Source of the DNA: Thuidium tamariscinum
Lineage: Eukaryota; Streptophyta; Bryopsida; Hypnales; Thuidiaceae
Direction of reading: 5' to 3'
Assembly: GCA_947034885.2 (NCBI GenBank)
Contig: OX344750.2
Span: 37,186,821-37,250,820, forward strand
Length of the DNA stretch: 64,000 bases
In this document: piece after piece, positions 12,014 to 22,939 of the stretch
Layout: the number at the start of each line of letters is the position of its first letter
Numbering within the stretch: the stretch's first letter is position 1
Program-made: the position numbers and the translations under genes
Notes under the pieces: model-generated
Databases searched by the model: none
Seen by the model: only the letters and a program-made list of their open reading frames with translations
What the model was told of the DNA's origin: nothing

Positions 12014-13150
12014 TACCTACGCATAACATGAGCACAGTAGCCAAGTCCAATAAGCATTGCACGACTTTGCCTTGTTTCTCGATGGCCAACTTTGCATTGG
12101 CCTGAGTAACGGCAATATTGTCTTGGAGTTCTCGATCTCAAGCTCGTTGGTGGTCCATCTATTCTTTAAAGATTCTCTCTTGCACTTGAAGGCAACTATA
12201 CTCCCAATCTCCCATGGCTTTATGGCTTTTGCCATCTCCCGAATTTGGAATGCCACTGTGTTGCCTACAATACGAGTGGCTTCAACGACTAATGAATATC
12301 CATGCAGGCTTTTCCTCTTAACCGCAATATTATTAGGTCAACAACAATTGTTTGTGGACATGTGTCGGATGAATTAACATCATGTACTTTGTCTCCAATA
12401 AGGATGGAGGACTTTTGACATGGTGTGCCACTACGTAATGGCTTCATTGTTGTTTGGTTCAATCGTGCTTTAGTTGGTGCTCCTACAAGATGACCATGAG
12501 ATGCCGTTAATGTTGAGGCAGTATTGTAGGTCTCTATATCAGCAACGGCATACTGAGGATCATCATCGTGGACACTGTCATCGTTATTATGGCCATCAGC
12601 TGTATCTTCTCCTTTAGTACTATAGGGCTCGTTGTCTGGAGATAGAAAATCTTGCGAATGGAGGGGCTTTACAACAAGCCTCTTGCCATACCATTTGTTG
12701 ATTTGGTCGAAGATGTCTTCACCAAAAACGCAGGGGAGGTTGAAGGCCTTTCATTGAGATGTCCAGAGTCATATCCTAGTATGAAGTCTGTAGGTTGTCG
12801 CCTTCTGCAAAATAATCTTTGATTTTCCTGAAATCCGGAATCAATTGCTTCCACTTGTTCTTGCACGTTGTGCAATCGCGGATGATGGAAGAGTGCTTGT
12901 CTTTCCTAACTTCAGCAGTAATTTGTTGCCACTTCATTGTGTCTGAAACCATCGGCTTCCTTCCGTCTATTGTTCCCATTTCAACTATGGTGACAACCCT
13001 CTTCACTTCAACGAAGGCATTGATTTCAAATGTGTTCCAATTCCGAACTCGTTCTTTGAGCGGTCACTTTGATGGCCCCATTACATCTGAAATAGGGACA
13101 ACGGATGCAGATCGAGTAGTTCCTGCTTGCCGAGGTCACGAGCACCTTGT
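12014..13150 (-). pseudogene. Myb/SANT (trihelix)-like protein of the PIF/Harbinger accessory type
   Basis: Read on the - strand. From about 13065 to 12781 one frame gives NTFEINAFVEVKRVV, then WQQITAEVRKDK, then CTTCKNKWKQLIPDFRKIKD: the W...C..KW..L...F.KIKD layout of Myb/SANT or trihelix DNA-binding domains. A TAG follows at GDNLQTSY. After a frameshift near 12740 the protein continues as NLPCVFGEDIFDQINKWYGK, then LVVKPLHSQDFLSPDNEP and an acidic D/N-rich stretch, to about 12290. A further shift gives a basic VKRKSLHGYS and VEATRIVGNTVAFQIREMAK. A third gives DNIAVTQANAKLAIEKQGK, which looks like a coiled coil. The middle frame lacks a usable ATG, so ATG-based calling misses it. Plant Harbinger-like elements usually carry such a Myb-like ORF besides the transposase; that this one pairs with the 6.9-kb frame is inference. 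Confidence 0.65.
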
Positions 13151-13159
13151 ATAGCAGTA

Positions 13160-15470
13160 CATCTACGAGAACATTTAACAACATGGGCATGAAATTCCAC
13201 ACAAATTCACAAAATGATCAGCGACCTTGGACCGTGGAAAATAGTATCTTGTCATGATGGTGCACATGCACGCACAACACTACTACTTCTAACCACCTAA
13301 TTGCCGCTTCATGTTGACCATGTACTAGTGTATAGCGCACGTCAAAATGGCCACCATCATGAAGATAGTGCAGTGGTAGCTCATACAACAATATGAGATT
13401 TGTCTTAACTTGAATAGCACAATGGCACGGGAGTATACAAAGCTATGTATTACATGGACGTACATTTCAACCAACAATGTAGTTCTTGATAGTACCTGAA
13501 TTTGTAGTGGCACTAGCCATTTCCTACGATCACAACTTTTTACTCCTTGAGTCCATGGTTGTAGACCTGCATTCACAACTACGGCTACTTCAATGCAAGT
13601 TCACAACAACAAAAAAGCTAGCAAGGAACACAAGCAATCTTAACATTAGGATGAATAAGTAAATGCAGAACATCACATGAAAAAGATTGAGCTGCTATGA
13701 ATTCGCTCCAATCTCTGTGTGTAGGTACACTTCGTTGTCAATTGTGAGCCTGTGAGGACAACTATGGGCTTCTATGAGTTGTGCGAAGAGAATGAATGAC
13801 TCCTTCATGTGCCAAGCAGCAAGGGCTATGAACCCTAGGGCTTAAAGTGTGCTTAAGTGTCAAGCAACACTGCATTGCTTAATTATCATCACTAAAAAAA
13901 ATTTTAATTGCTACCTATAGTTAATGGAATGAGGCAACCAAATTTGACAAAAACAGTACGTCACATCCACTTGAATACGTGGCCACGACAAGTACTTCTT
14001 GCTCAATGGTCGTAGTTGTTAACTTCTATGCTGAAAGACATATTATACTACAACCACTTACATACATGGATACTAGAAGTAGCTCCTACTGAATAGTTGC
14101 AGCTACTCGTTGCTATGCTGAAATGCATATTAAAGTACAAGTTCAGTAGACTGCTCATTAAAGTTGCCACATCATTGTTGACGTTGGATGGGTGGATGCG
14201 ACAGTAAGGTTCGGCAATGGCTCTCTCTATTGGGCATTTAATATGAGGCTCACCTATGCTACATAAGCCCCGGTGTGAACGAACCATTAGTGACATGTAA
14301 ACTTATAAGGCTTGAAAAGCAATGATGTTTTAAACCTTGAAGGATTAAATTCCAAATAAATTAAGGATACAAAATAACATATTCTCAATTTTCAAATTTG
14401 TCTATACAATCATAGATCCCATCCTTTGAGAGTTGAACAATTAGCCATTTAGTTGCCAACACCCCACCATCATGATATCATCATTTATGTACCATTTAAT
14501 CCTCATGGGTATTCTTATAATGGGGTACTTGATTGGCCTCCACAAATTACAGTTATAACTTAAGTATTTTATTACTTAGACTACTAAGAAAGTACCCCTG
14601 CACTCAAAACTGCTTGGTCTAATAAATTGGTAACTTATTCCACTCATTCCAATTAGAACATAAGTTTTTTTTATGGTACATTAGATGAAATGATAGGATT
14701 TAAAAATTTCGAATGAGATGGGGAATTCTGGATGATTGGTGGAACCACTCATAGTCAACCACTTAAGCGATTTCTCACATTTCTAAAGAAGTGTAAGGCA
14801 AAATAAAAGTTTTGCTTTGTAGGAAGATAGAAATCACAAAGATTGCCAATTTTTTGTGATTTTTTCCTTGAATTTAAATTACTATGAGTTTTGGAAGCCA
14901 AAAGTTGGCTAAAATCTAGTATTACTAATATTATATTATATAATATAGAGTCTTCCAATCACAACCATTCAAGAATTACCTTTCTACTCACTACTTTGGG
15001 ACATGTATAAGAGAATTTCTGGCTATTTTAGAAGATTGAAAGTTCTTTAATACTAAGAATGCTAGGGATGTTGCTACATAAACAAGTTGATGTGGTTGGG
15101 TGACTACTACGTCAGATAATATTAATTAATTAAATAATTATTTTAATAAATTGTAAAAAAATTGAAATTTTCTTTTCATCATTTTTTTTCTTTTTAATAC
15201 ATTCTAAAGTTTTTGAATTTTTTTTTTGAAATTCTTTTTCGAATTTCAAAATTCAAACTAGCTAGGGCTAGTCTATAGCAATGGGAATAGTTTCAAGGAA
15301 CGACCTTTAAATAATCTCTGAGAGGCCCAAAAATCCTCTTATGTTATCTTAAACTTATAAGTCTGAATGTGGAAAAGGAGTAAAAAATACACTCCAACTT
15401 TGGTTGGAAATAATAATTCTTTGTAGGAGAAATTGTTTAGTGAATACTTATCATATCCCTATGAATGAAT
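13160..15470. other. Mostly non-coding, AT-rich; one weak - strand ORF
   Basis: No recognised gene. A - strand ORF at 14048-14296 (82 codons, HRGLCSIGEPHIKCPIERAI) has balanced composition and could be a transposon fragment; I do not recognise it. The - strand ORF at 13325-13576 is weaker. About 14940-15020 resembles, in reverse, the dispersed repeat near 42930-42990 (CTACTTTGGGACATGT). 15110-15260 is an AT-rich tract. Confidence 0.3.
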
Positions 15471-15483
15471 ATATACTTGGGAC

Positions 15484-15780
15484 CCGAGGAGGACACTTCT
15501 TGTATATTTGGGGGATCCATGTGCGGCGGTGGGGTAGTTTTAGGGGGGCTATCAATTACTTGTAATCATTACTTGGCAACATTAAAAGAGTCCCTATTTT
15601 ACCATAAGGCGGAAAAATCAGCCATATTATCATCCCTATTTTATTTTTAAAACACTTTGCCTTTTTAATGTCCCCTATTTTATATGTAAATTTCTTATAA
15701 ATTTTACCTAAGATTATTTAAATGTACCCTATATTCCACCGCACGTAGGTTATTAAAAAATGGGAAGTGTCCTCCCCTAG
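15484..15780 (+). mobile_element. MITE, family D copy 1, 297 bp, 9-bp TSD
   Basis: The ends are CCGAGGAGGACACTTC and GAAGTGTCCTCCCCTAG (inverted). The element is flanked on both sides by ACTTGGGAC (15475-15483 and 15781-15789). It has no ORF of substance; the 61-codon ORF at 15465-15650 reads through the left end. A second copy in opposite internal orientation is at 30838-31135. The 8-9 bp duplication points to hAT or Mutator-like elements; the ends alone do not decide. Confidence 0.9.
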
Positions 15781-15789
15781 ACTTGGGAC

Positions 15790-16110
15790 ATTCCTAAGTA
15801 CAAATTACAAGACTTTTCATAAAAAAAACTCCATCACAAATAGCAAATTGAGGAGAATGTAATCATCTTGAGATTTATCTTTGTCTAAAACTTTTAACAT
15901 TGAAAAATTTAAAGAATAGTAGGATCAAAAGTCACATTCAAATATCAAAGATTACAAAAAATGAAATTTGAAGAAAACAAAATGATACATACTTATTTTT
16001 TATTGTATATAGAAGTAGGAATAAACAACCTAATATTCTAGTTTCAATCTAATCTCCATTATAACTTTAAAAAAATGATCCCAAAACACTATTCTAATAT
16101 ATGAATTTTA
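15790..16110. repeat. Dispersed AT-rich repeat, second copy at 55985-56225
   Basis: Shared words in the same order include ACAAATTACAA, TCCATCACAAA, GAATGTAATCAT, GATTACAA and AATGAAATTTGAA. No coding capacity. Confidence 0.55.
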
Positions 16111-17525
16111 GCACAATTAAACAACTTGCATATCCAACAATTCTTTCAATTTTCAAATTTCCCCAAAATTTGAAGATTAGAGATAAAAGATATGTTTTTA
16201 ATCTTCTTTTTCAGATTATGAATTAAAAATTCCATAAATGATCAAGATTACTAAACATGACAATGCCAATTTACCTCAATACATCCATCTTTTAGATTCA
16301 TAACTTTTTGGAGCTAAGAAGGTTGAGGGGTAGATATTCAAATTATAAAAACAACTCATTAAATTATTTGAGTGTTTGTCCACCCCCTTTTGGTTGAACT
16401 ACACATTAGCTTACAAATCCCAAATTTGTGGAAAGGGATATTCTATTCAATTTCATTGGGTTCATACAACACTTTCCATACATTCAGGTCTTCTATATGA
16501 AGGTCTTGTGCTTTAGTTTTGACCTTACTCTAGCGGCTATGATACTATAGTGTATTTTGATGTCTTCTTTGTATGAAATGATGTACATTTCAAGAGGTGG
16601 TTGCTTTTAATCAATGACTATTGCATTTCAACTTCAATTTTTTTTAATCTAATTCCAAAAACATCCACAATATTTATAAGAAGTTCAATTACATGCCAAT
16701 TCCATTTTTTTTCCTTCAAAATTTATTGAAAATTCCTTCATTGCTTCTAAAAGTTTAATTTTTCCCATATAGCAAAGAAGTATGAACTACATGTTCTAAA
16801 AATGGATTGCTTGACCAAATAAATACCTTAACCTTGAAGTGCTTCGATGACCAATTTTTGAACAATGAATGGAATCAAAATCACTTTTCTTTCTCATTAT
16901 TGCTTGGATGAAAGTCATTCTCAATTGTGAAAATACTTTATAAAGTGCTGTCCTATCCAAAGGTTGGATTTGGTTTCACTAGAGAACATATTTTTCTTAA
17001 ATTACAAATGTTGAAGTATGTCAAGTGGTTGACCAACCCAAAATTGCATTGACTCTAGTTCAAAACTAGATTTTCAAAAATGACATTATAAATTTCAAGA
17101 ATACAAAATTTCAAAAAAAATCACCATTTGCATAGATTTTTATTTCAAATCCATTCTAACAATTTTATTCAGAACAATGACAATATTTTGTATACAATTG
17201 AGTTTCGAAGGAATTTTGAAGTTTTCTTCTCAAATTTTATAGAATAATGGTGGTAGTGTTGGTGAATCTAATTGTATGGATGAAATCCAGAATTCAAAAT
17301 ATACAATATTTGTTTGTGTGTCAGTTCCAAAATATTCTTCCAAGTATTACTTTATGATAATTTTTGCCAAATTTTCAATTATAGAGAAGACTTTGGACAT
17401 TTAGGAGAAACCTCTTTGCTAATAGGGAACACCTACTCAAAGACAATTAAAGAGATAGATGAATGTATGAGGGAGCAGGATGAAATGTAAACAATGCCAT
17501 AACCACTCACAATCGTTCGTCAAGA
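16110..17525. other. AT-rich interval, no gene seen
   Basis: Contains the inverted partner (about 16830-17090) of the repeat at 3210-3450, with shared words such as AGGTTGGATTTGGT and CCAAAATTGCATTGACTC. Otherwise nothing recognisable. Confidence 0.4.
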
Positions 17526-17530
17526 AAGTA

Positions 17531-17757
17531 ACCCCCCATTGTGTCAATAATGTTTCAATGGGTTCACAATAGAGGTTTGAAAGCATACTGTTGCAGTACT
17601 AAAACAATACTACAATATTATAGTTTCAATGGAAGGCATTTTTTCCACTCAAACTATATGGTTGCAATATAAATTTTGTACTACAATAGTATTTTTTCAA
17701 TGTTCTACTGTGAACCCATTGAAATAGTACTACAATATTATTGAGGCAATGGGAGGT
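17531..17757. mobile_element. Foldback MITE-like element, ~227 bp
   Basis: Left ACCCCCCATTGTGTCAATAA and right CAATATTATTGAGGCAATGG plus GAGGT form imperfect terminal inverted repeats. Inside, CAATGGGTTCACAATAGA and TCTACTGTGAACCCATTG form a second nested inverted pair. CTACAATA-type words recur internally. A target duplication was not resolved. Confidence 0.7.
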
Positions 17758-17857
17758 TTTTTCCACTCATACAGTATCCTAAATTTTCCAATTGCAAGAA
17801 ACGGATGAAGGTTTTCCTACTATGGATGCACCTTCCATCACAGAAGTTACATTCTAA

Positions 17858-18273
17858 GAGCATCCCCACAGGGCCTCAGGGAGCAATGCAAACACTGCAA
17901 ATGACTGTGCCTAGCTACAAATCTTGCCCCACATGAGGCACTGTGAACTGAAAAAAATAACAGGCCATGGCCAAAAATGGCCAAAAGACGGCCAAATGGT
18001 GGAGACTGACAGTGGCTCGGTATGTCAAATGATACAATCTTCCATGTATAAAGCGTAGCATTGAAGACTTTTTTCTTCATATGGGAGGCACTGTGAGCTT
18101 TCTGTGATGACTTGACACACTTACAGTCTTGGTTCCGTGCCGAGTCCCCTTCGTTGAGTTTTATGCCTGTCTCCCTGTGGGCCAATGGAGCACTAAATGA
18201 CCAGATGCATTATTTTAGCTCTGCAAACCAACCCTGCCTGTGCTTCTCCATTGCGCAGTCCGTGGGGATGCTC
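17858..18273. mobile_element. Tourist-like MITE (PIF/Harbinger type), 416 bp, TSD TAA
   Basis: The ends are GAGCATCCCCAC and GTGGGGATGCTC, flanked by TAA at 17855-17857 and 18274-18276. This end sequence and a 3-bp TWA duplication are typical of plant Tourist/PIF MITEs. The ORF of 112 codons on the - strand inside it is not a gene. The element lies just upstream of the possible gene beginning near 18.3 kb. Confidence 0.85.
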
Positions 18274-18384
18274 TAAGGAGACGTTCCACGGTTCCAGTCC
18301 TTCAAACGAAGCGGGAATCAGGCCATTGAAGCCACTCAGACCTCAGAGGAGAAGCTTTGAGCGCTTTCTCGAGCATATTCGTGC

Positions 18385-18410
18385 TCAAATCAAAACCCTA
18401 ATCCCTCTCT
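18385..18410 (+). promoter_or_regulatory. Telo-box (AAACCCTAA) in a possible promoter or 5' leader
   Basis: CAAAACCCTAATCCCTCTCT combines an AAACCCTAA telo-box with a CT-rich leader. In plants this pairing is common near transcription starts of growth and translation genes. It lies 40 bp upstream of an ATG at 18451. Promoter activity is inference. Confidence 0.4.
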
Positions 18411-18450
18411 CAATACCGCAAAATCCTTCACACATAGACACACAGCAGCA

Positions 18451-18671
18451 TGGACATGAGCCATGCTTATAGTCTTCTCGATTTAATTTTTGGAGTACAA
18501 GTCTGTGTGTAGACGTACTAGAAGTATGTGCTTCACAGGCCTTAGACAAAATTTCAAGGGAGATGCCAAAGAAGAAGGAAATCGCTCAACCTAGCGATCA
18601 CACGAAGTCTCCAGCAAAGGTCCAGGTTGAAGTTACCTTGAAGGGGTGTATCAAAATGACGAGTTGCTAAG
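18451..18671 (+). CDS. Possible 5' exons of an unrecognised gene
   Basis: An ATG at 18451 opens MDMSHAYSLLDLIFG before a stop at 18511-18513. About 30 bp later a possible acceptor (CTTCACAG) precedes a frame reading ALDKISREMPKKKEIAQPSD and then HTKSPAKVQVEVTLKG. This ends in TAA immediately before a donor-like AAG/GTGAGA at 18672. Codon composition and splice-like edges look exonic, and the lysine-rich stretch could be a nuclear localisation signal. I do not recognise the protein. It may belong with the downstream + strand exons at 22.4-22.8 kb, with the CACTA element between them. The splice model is speculative. Confidence 0.25.
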
Positions 18672-19340
18672 GTGAGACAGTCAATGATCCCATGAGCCCT
18701 GATTGTGTTCTCTTCCCTTATTGCATCCCTAAATGTTTATGCAGTAGCGGAGCTCATTTCGGAACTACAGACTTGTAACAAATGTATGCTAGACCTACAA
18801 TTCATGTAGATGAGGGGTGGTGACTAACACTCCAGCACAAGCTAGTTTCTCTTCTCACGTATTTGTCAAGAGAGATGACCCTCCGCGCACGCAGAGGGTA
18901 ACTGTTCCTTGAAGTTAATGTTCACTGTTGCTAGAAGTTCTGTGCGGCAAAATGGCGGCAGTGAGTTTCATGGGGTTTTGATGTCTCAATCTTTTGAAAT
19001 GTGTACTTTGATAAGGTCAGTTTGTGGTCGTAGTGCCGTGGCGCGATTTTGGCTCACATTCAAAAGCGGCAAGAATTAGAAAGGCGGGAAGTCTAAGAGT
19101 TTTTTTTTAATTATCCTAAAGTCGCCGCAATTTGAGCCTCCTGTCTTGTATTTAATTTTTCCCTCTATTCGCTTCTGACGCTCCTTTGCCATTCTCTTGT
19201 CTCATCCATCTCTCCTTCGTCCACTACATGTGGTATTCCAACAAGATCTTGATGCTTTAGCGCTACGTTTTTCTTTGTTGGATTCAAATGGCAGATGATC
19301 CTCACGAGTGTACTTTCACCTGAAACAGACGTTTGTGATA
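18672..19340. other. Possible intron or non-coding DNA
   Basis: Mixed-composition DNA without repeats and no clear frame. It ends at the CACTA insertion site. If the CACTA element and one ATA copy are removed, about eleven codons at its left edge (VYFHLKQTF) run in frame into VIDRKNWNSGCTG on the right. This is suggestive only. Confidence 0.25.
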
Positions 19341-19957
19341 CACTACTAAAAACAGGGGGTATAAATGACTACAAAAAATGACTCAAAACCAGTCATTTCG
19401 GACCGAAATGACTAAAAAATGACTTCAGCCCTGCAGTCATTGTGGACAAGTCATTCTTTAAATGACTGCGGGTGTATTATCACCATCCATTTGGAAATTG
19501 GATGACTAATAGATGAATCTGTCTAAGAGATAAAGAAATTTTACTTGAAAATTTTGTGAAAAAGATGGGCCGCTGACCATTTTGGGGGAAATTTCACCTA
19601 CGTGGCTGTCCACGTAGGTTAATTTATAAGTCATTTCTAAGTCGCGGCATAGTTGAAGTTTTGGTGACGTGTCAGTCATTGTTCAGTTGTCAGACAGTCA
19701 TTATTTAGTTGTCAGAGAGTCTGACTAATGCTGACGTGGACAATGATGTCAGTAAAAATAAAGTCATATTCCAGTTGTGATATAGTTACGTTTAAGGGCG
19801 AGGTCTCTGACACGTGGCACTTAATAACAAGAGGGTTCTGAAGTTGCATCTTAGTCATTTTTGAGACATTTTTGCTTTAGGATGAGTTATATTCTAGTTA
19901 TCTCTTCCTTCTCTAAAGTAGTCATTCTACAGTCACATATGAATACATTCAAAGTTC

Positions 19958-20075
19958 CACAATGATACACCATACCCCATATGTCATACACATGCAATAC
20001 ACCATACAACATATACAATACATTATATATAATATATCATGTACAATACACTATACACCATATGCCATACATCAT
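19958..20075 (+). repeat. Tandem CAATACACCATACA-like repeat inside the CACTA element
   Basis: Degenerate repeats of CAATACACCATA and CACCATATGCCATACA over about 115 bp, with drift to ATATATAATATATC in the middle. A related CATACACCATACAC sits at 21560. Confidence 0.7.
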
Positions 20076-20574
20076 TTCAAAATCCACTTAATATGTGGAT
20101 ATGAATAGATGAAATGACAAGCCTTTTATAGAGGAAGAATAGTAGTAGGCAAGACAAAGCTTGTGGGATATGTAAAACGCAGGAATTGCATTACAAGTCA
20201 TATTTTTAACCTCATTGAGGCATAGTAGACTAACTTTTTTCAAAAAACTTTGAATTAAGTAAAGTTGGGGAATCAATCTCACTTTCATCTCCAAAAATTT
20301 GTTTTAAATTTTAAGCCTCTAATCAAAAGTTATAAATAAAATTTGCTAAAAGGTTTTAAAAGGATTGGCATAGGAGGAGTACTAAGTTCAAGCACCTATA
20401 ATTCGACTTTCTCCAAACAAAGATGTATGTGCTATCCATAAGCCTCTTTACTTTATACAAAGAAAGTGTGACAATGAATGTACAAGATTTTTGCAAATAA
20501 CACAATGAATCATAATGCACAAGGTGCCAAAGTAGTAGTAGAGTAGTTGTGTAGTAGTTCAAAAGTATTGAGTA

Positions 20575-20655
20575 GTCATTTGGTAGTTACAGGAAGTCAT
20601 TTGGCAGTTACATGAAGTCATTTGGCAGTTGCAGGAAGTCATTTTGTAGTAAAAC
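20575..20655 (+). repeat. ~22-bp tandem repeat GTCATTTGGCAGTTACAGGA
   Basis: About 3.5 copies of AGTCATTTGGYAGTTRCAKGA. They carry the same GTCATTT word as the CACTA subterminal repeats, so they are probably an internal amplification of it. Confidence 0.8.
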
Positions 20656-21152
20656 TAAAGTAGTGGTGGTGGTATTTGCACAAGGAAAAAATGGAACTTA
20701 ACAAATGTCATTGGATTCACCTAAATACCTTACTGTATGTTTATTAGGACATTTAGTAATTCAAATGTAAAGCATATGAAGTGTTCAAAAGTAGTTCATT
20801 GACAATGGCACAAATTTTCAAAAGTCATTATTGGCATAATGGCATATAGATAGGAATTTAAACAAATCATACAAATGGATCCTAAGGAAGAACTTTTTTT
20901 AATGCTAACAAAGACAAAGGCCATTTGTAATGCATCATTCCAAAAAAAAAGACAAAAGTATTCTATTCGAAATTTTTTGAAAAGAAAATGAAGAAAATAA
21001 ACAAGGAGTAGAATTATTGGAAAGACTAAAAGAGAAGTTATTAGCTCAAGAAAGGTATTAGGATATGAGTGTTAAAAAATCATAAATCAAATGAATATAG
21101 TTGCATCCTAGTAATTTTTAAATGATTGTTGTCTATGTTAGCATATTCTCTT

Positions 21153-21310
21153 TACTACAAGAAAATAGGGGGATAAATTTAATGACTTGTTTACAATGAC
21201 TATATTGGCAACAATGACTACAAAATGACTACAAAATGACTATTTTGTAGTCATTGTTGTTGGTGCAGTCATTGTGAACAAGTCATTTATCCCCCCATTT
21301 TCTTATAGTG
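21153..21310. mobile_element. Nested mini-CACTA foldback, 158 bp, TSD CTT
   Basis: The left end TACTACAAGAAAATAGGGGG and the right end CCCCCCATTTTCTTATAGTG form inverted repeats, flanked by CTT at 21150-21152 and 21311-21313. The first base is T where CACTA ends have C. The interior is almost entirely AAATGACT/AGTCATTT repeats and can fold on itself. It lies inside the larger CACTA element. Confidence 0.85.
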
Positions 21311-22384
21311 CTTTTCCATCTTAAGAGCAAAATTTTTTAGCATAGCCCTACAAAAGACTTTATAGTAATTCTTAAGTTGCATAGTAGTGAAGTACAATTA
21401 CATCCTTGGGAAGCTCACTTAGTGTATCTATCATAAATCATGTACGAACAAGTCATTTTTAGACTCTTTAAATATATATTTTTTAATAAATTATAATTTT
21501 AGCCTATAATTTTGAACTTTGTTCAATAATAACTATAGATTTCTATTGCCAAAAAATACCATACACCATACACTATATGCCCAACTCAAATAATATATGA
21601 AATGATTTCTAGAATAAATTGAGAAATGAACTAAAATGGCTCAATTAAAAATTCAAATATTTCTTGAGGATACATTTAGATGACCATTGCATCAATAATG
21701 AAGAAAAATGAACTTTCAATAAAGAGTTATTTTTAGAATTAAAAAATAAATTAGACCATTTTTTCTTATATAAAATAGGGGTGTGAAATTATTTTCAGCT
21801 CTATAATGTATTTTCATATCATGCTCTACAATGTTTTTCATATCATGCCCATCTTTAGAGCAAAAAATTACAACATGACTCTACAAAAGACCTTGCAGTC
21901 ATTTTAGAGTCACACAGTAGTAAGGCGCAGTCGCATTCTAGTAGTCTTAGAACAATTTCCATCCACGTCAGCAAGCTGCCCTGCCCGTCCTTTGCTTAAA
22001 ATATGGAGGTATAGCCTTTTTGTAACCCTTTAGTCATTTTCGAGTCATGAAGTAGTGAAATTAAGTTACAATCAATAACTATGTCGTACTCATTAGTGAC
22101 TCTAGCATCCATGCTGATTTTTCCCTTCTTTTTGTGCTCTTGTTGATGGCAATCTGAATGAAAAAATGTAGATGAATTTCGTTGTCTATCATGTCTTTAT
22201 CTGCTAGTTGCACTTGTGACTGAAAAATGACTGAAAATGACTAAAAAATGACTAGGACTATGTAAATTCAGTTGGGTTGGTGCAATTACAGAGGTACCAG
22301 TCACTATTTAGTCAAACTGGACATTTAGTCATTTCTGAGTCATCCTTCTACAATCATTTATACCCCTCTTTTCTAGTAGTGATA

Positions 22385-22804
22385 GATAGAAAAAATTGGA
22401 ATTCAGGCTGCACTGGAATTGGACTACTTCAAGATTTTCTTGTTGTTGTGGGCATTGACATTCTAGGTGAGACAATAGTCGAAGATGGTTCATGCCATTC
22501 TCACTTATGCAGAGATTCTCTTGGGAAATAAAGTGTTGACTTTGCTTTTCATCAATCCTACTTTCTGTGGTATGTTCAAACAACACTGATATTTTGGATC
22601 TAACTTTGTTCAAGCAATGCTAAAATTCTGGGTCTTGGCCAAAATTGATAGAATGGTATGTATCATTGGGTTGGGATCTATTGTTCCTACACCATGTTTA
22701 ACAAAATATGAATACATCTTCTTTGTTGCAGATCTGCGAAGGAATCAAGGCGCTTTCTAGGAATCTCTACATTTATGAAGGATCGAAGGATCTTTCACTT
22801 GAGT
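22385..22804 (+). CDS. Possible 3' exons of an unrecognised gene
   Basis: Two stretches look exonic. The first frame runs from 22385 (RKNWNSGCTGIGLLQDFL, then VVVGIDILG) to a donor-like CTAG/GTGAGA at about 22468. The second runs from about 22600 to 22661 (NFVQAMLKFWVLAKIDRM), with donor ATG/GTATGT. An intron ending TTTGTTGCAG leads to the last exon, ICEGIKALSRNLYIYEGSKD then LSLE and TGA at 22802-22804. Splice signals and composition support a real C-terminus. I do not recognise the family. It may be the end of the gene that starts near 18.4 kb, which would put the CACTA element inside that gene. The opposing gene ends 136 bp downstream. Confidence 0.4.
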
Positions 22805-22939
22805 GAGTTGAGTTGTACTCTGAGCGACAAAAATGACTGCACAATTGCAAGACATTGAATTTTTATTTATTTTTAAACAAATGACGACATTGAAATTTGA
22901 GGGGGTAGATGGAGTGTAGGATCTCACCTGCTTTCAATG

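Larger units (their letters stand above)
19341..22381 (+). mobile_element. Non-autonomous CACTA (En/Spm) element, 3041 bp, TSD ATA
   Basis: The left end is CACTACTAAAAACAGGGGGT then ATAAATGACT. The right end reads, in reverse complement, CACTACTAGAAAAGAGGGGT then ATAAATGATT. ATA flanks both sides (19338-19340, 22382-22384). Subterminal zones are packed with AAATGACT/AGTCATTT words in both orientations, the usual transposase-binding repeats of CACTA elements. No transposase frame is present. The interior holds two short tandem repeats and a nested mini element at 21153-21310. Confidence 0.93.

Noticed and set aside
17847-18185. 112-codon - strand ORF
   Set aside because: It lies inside a non-coding Tourist-like MITE and includes its terminal repeat.
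19341-22381. CRISPR-like array of repeated GTCATTT words
   Set aside because: The words are in both orientations, irregularly spaced and confined to CACTA subterminal zones; the genome is eukaryotic.
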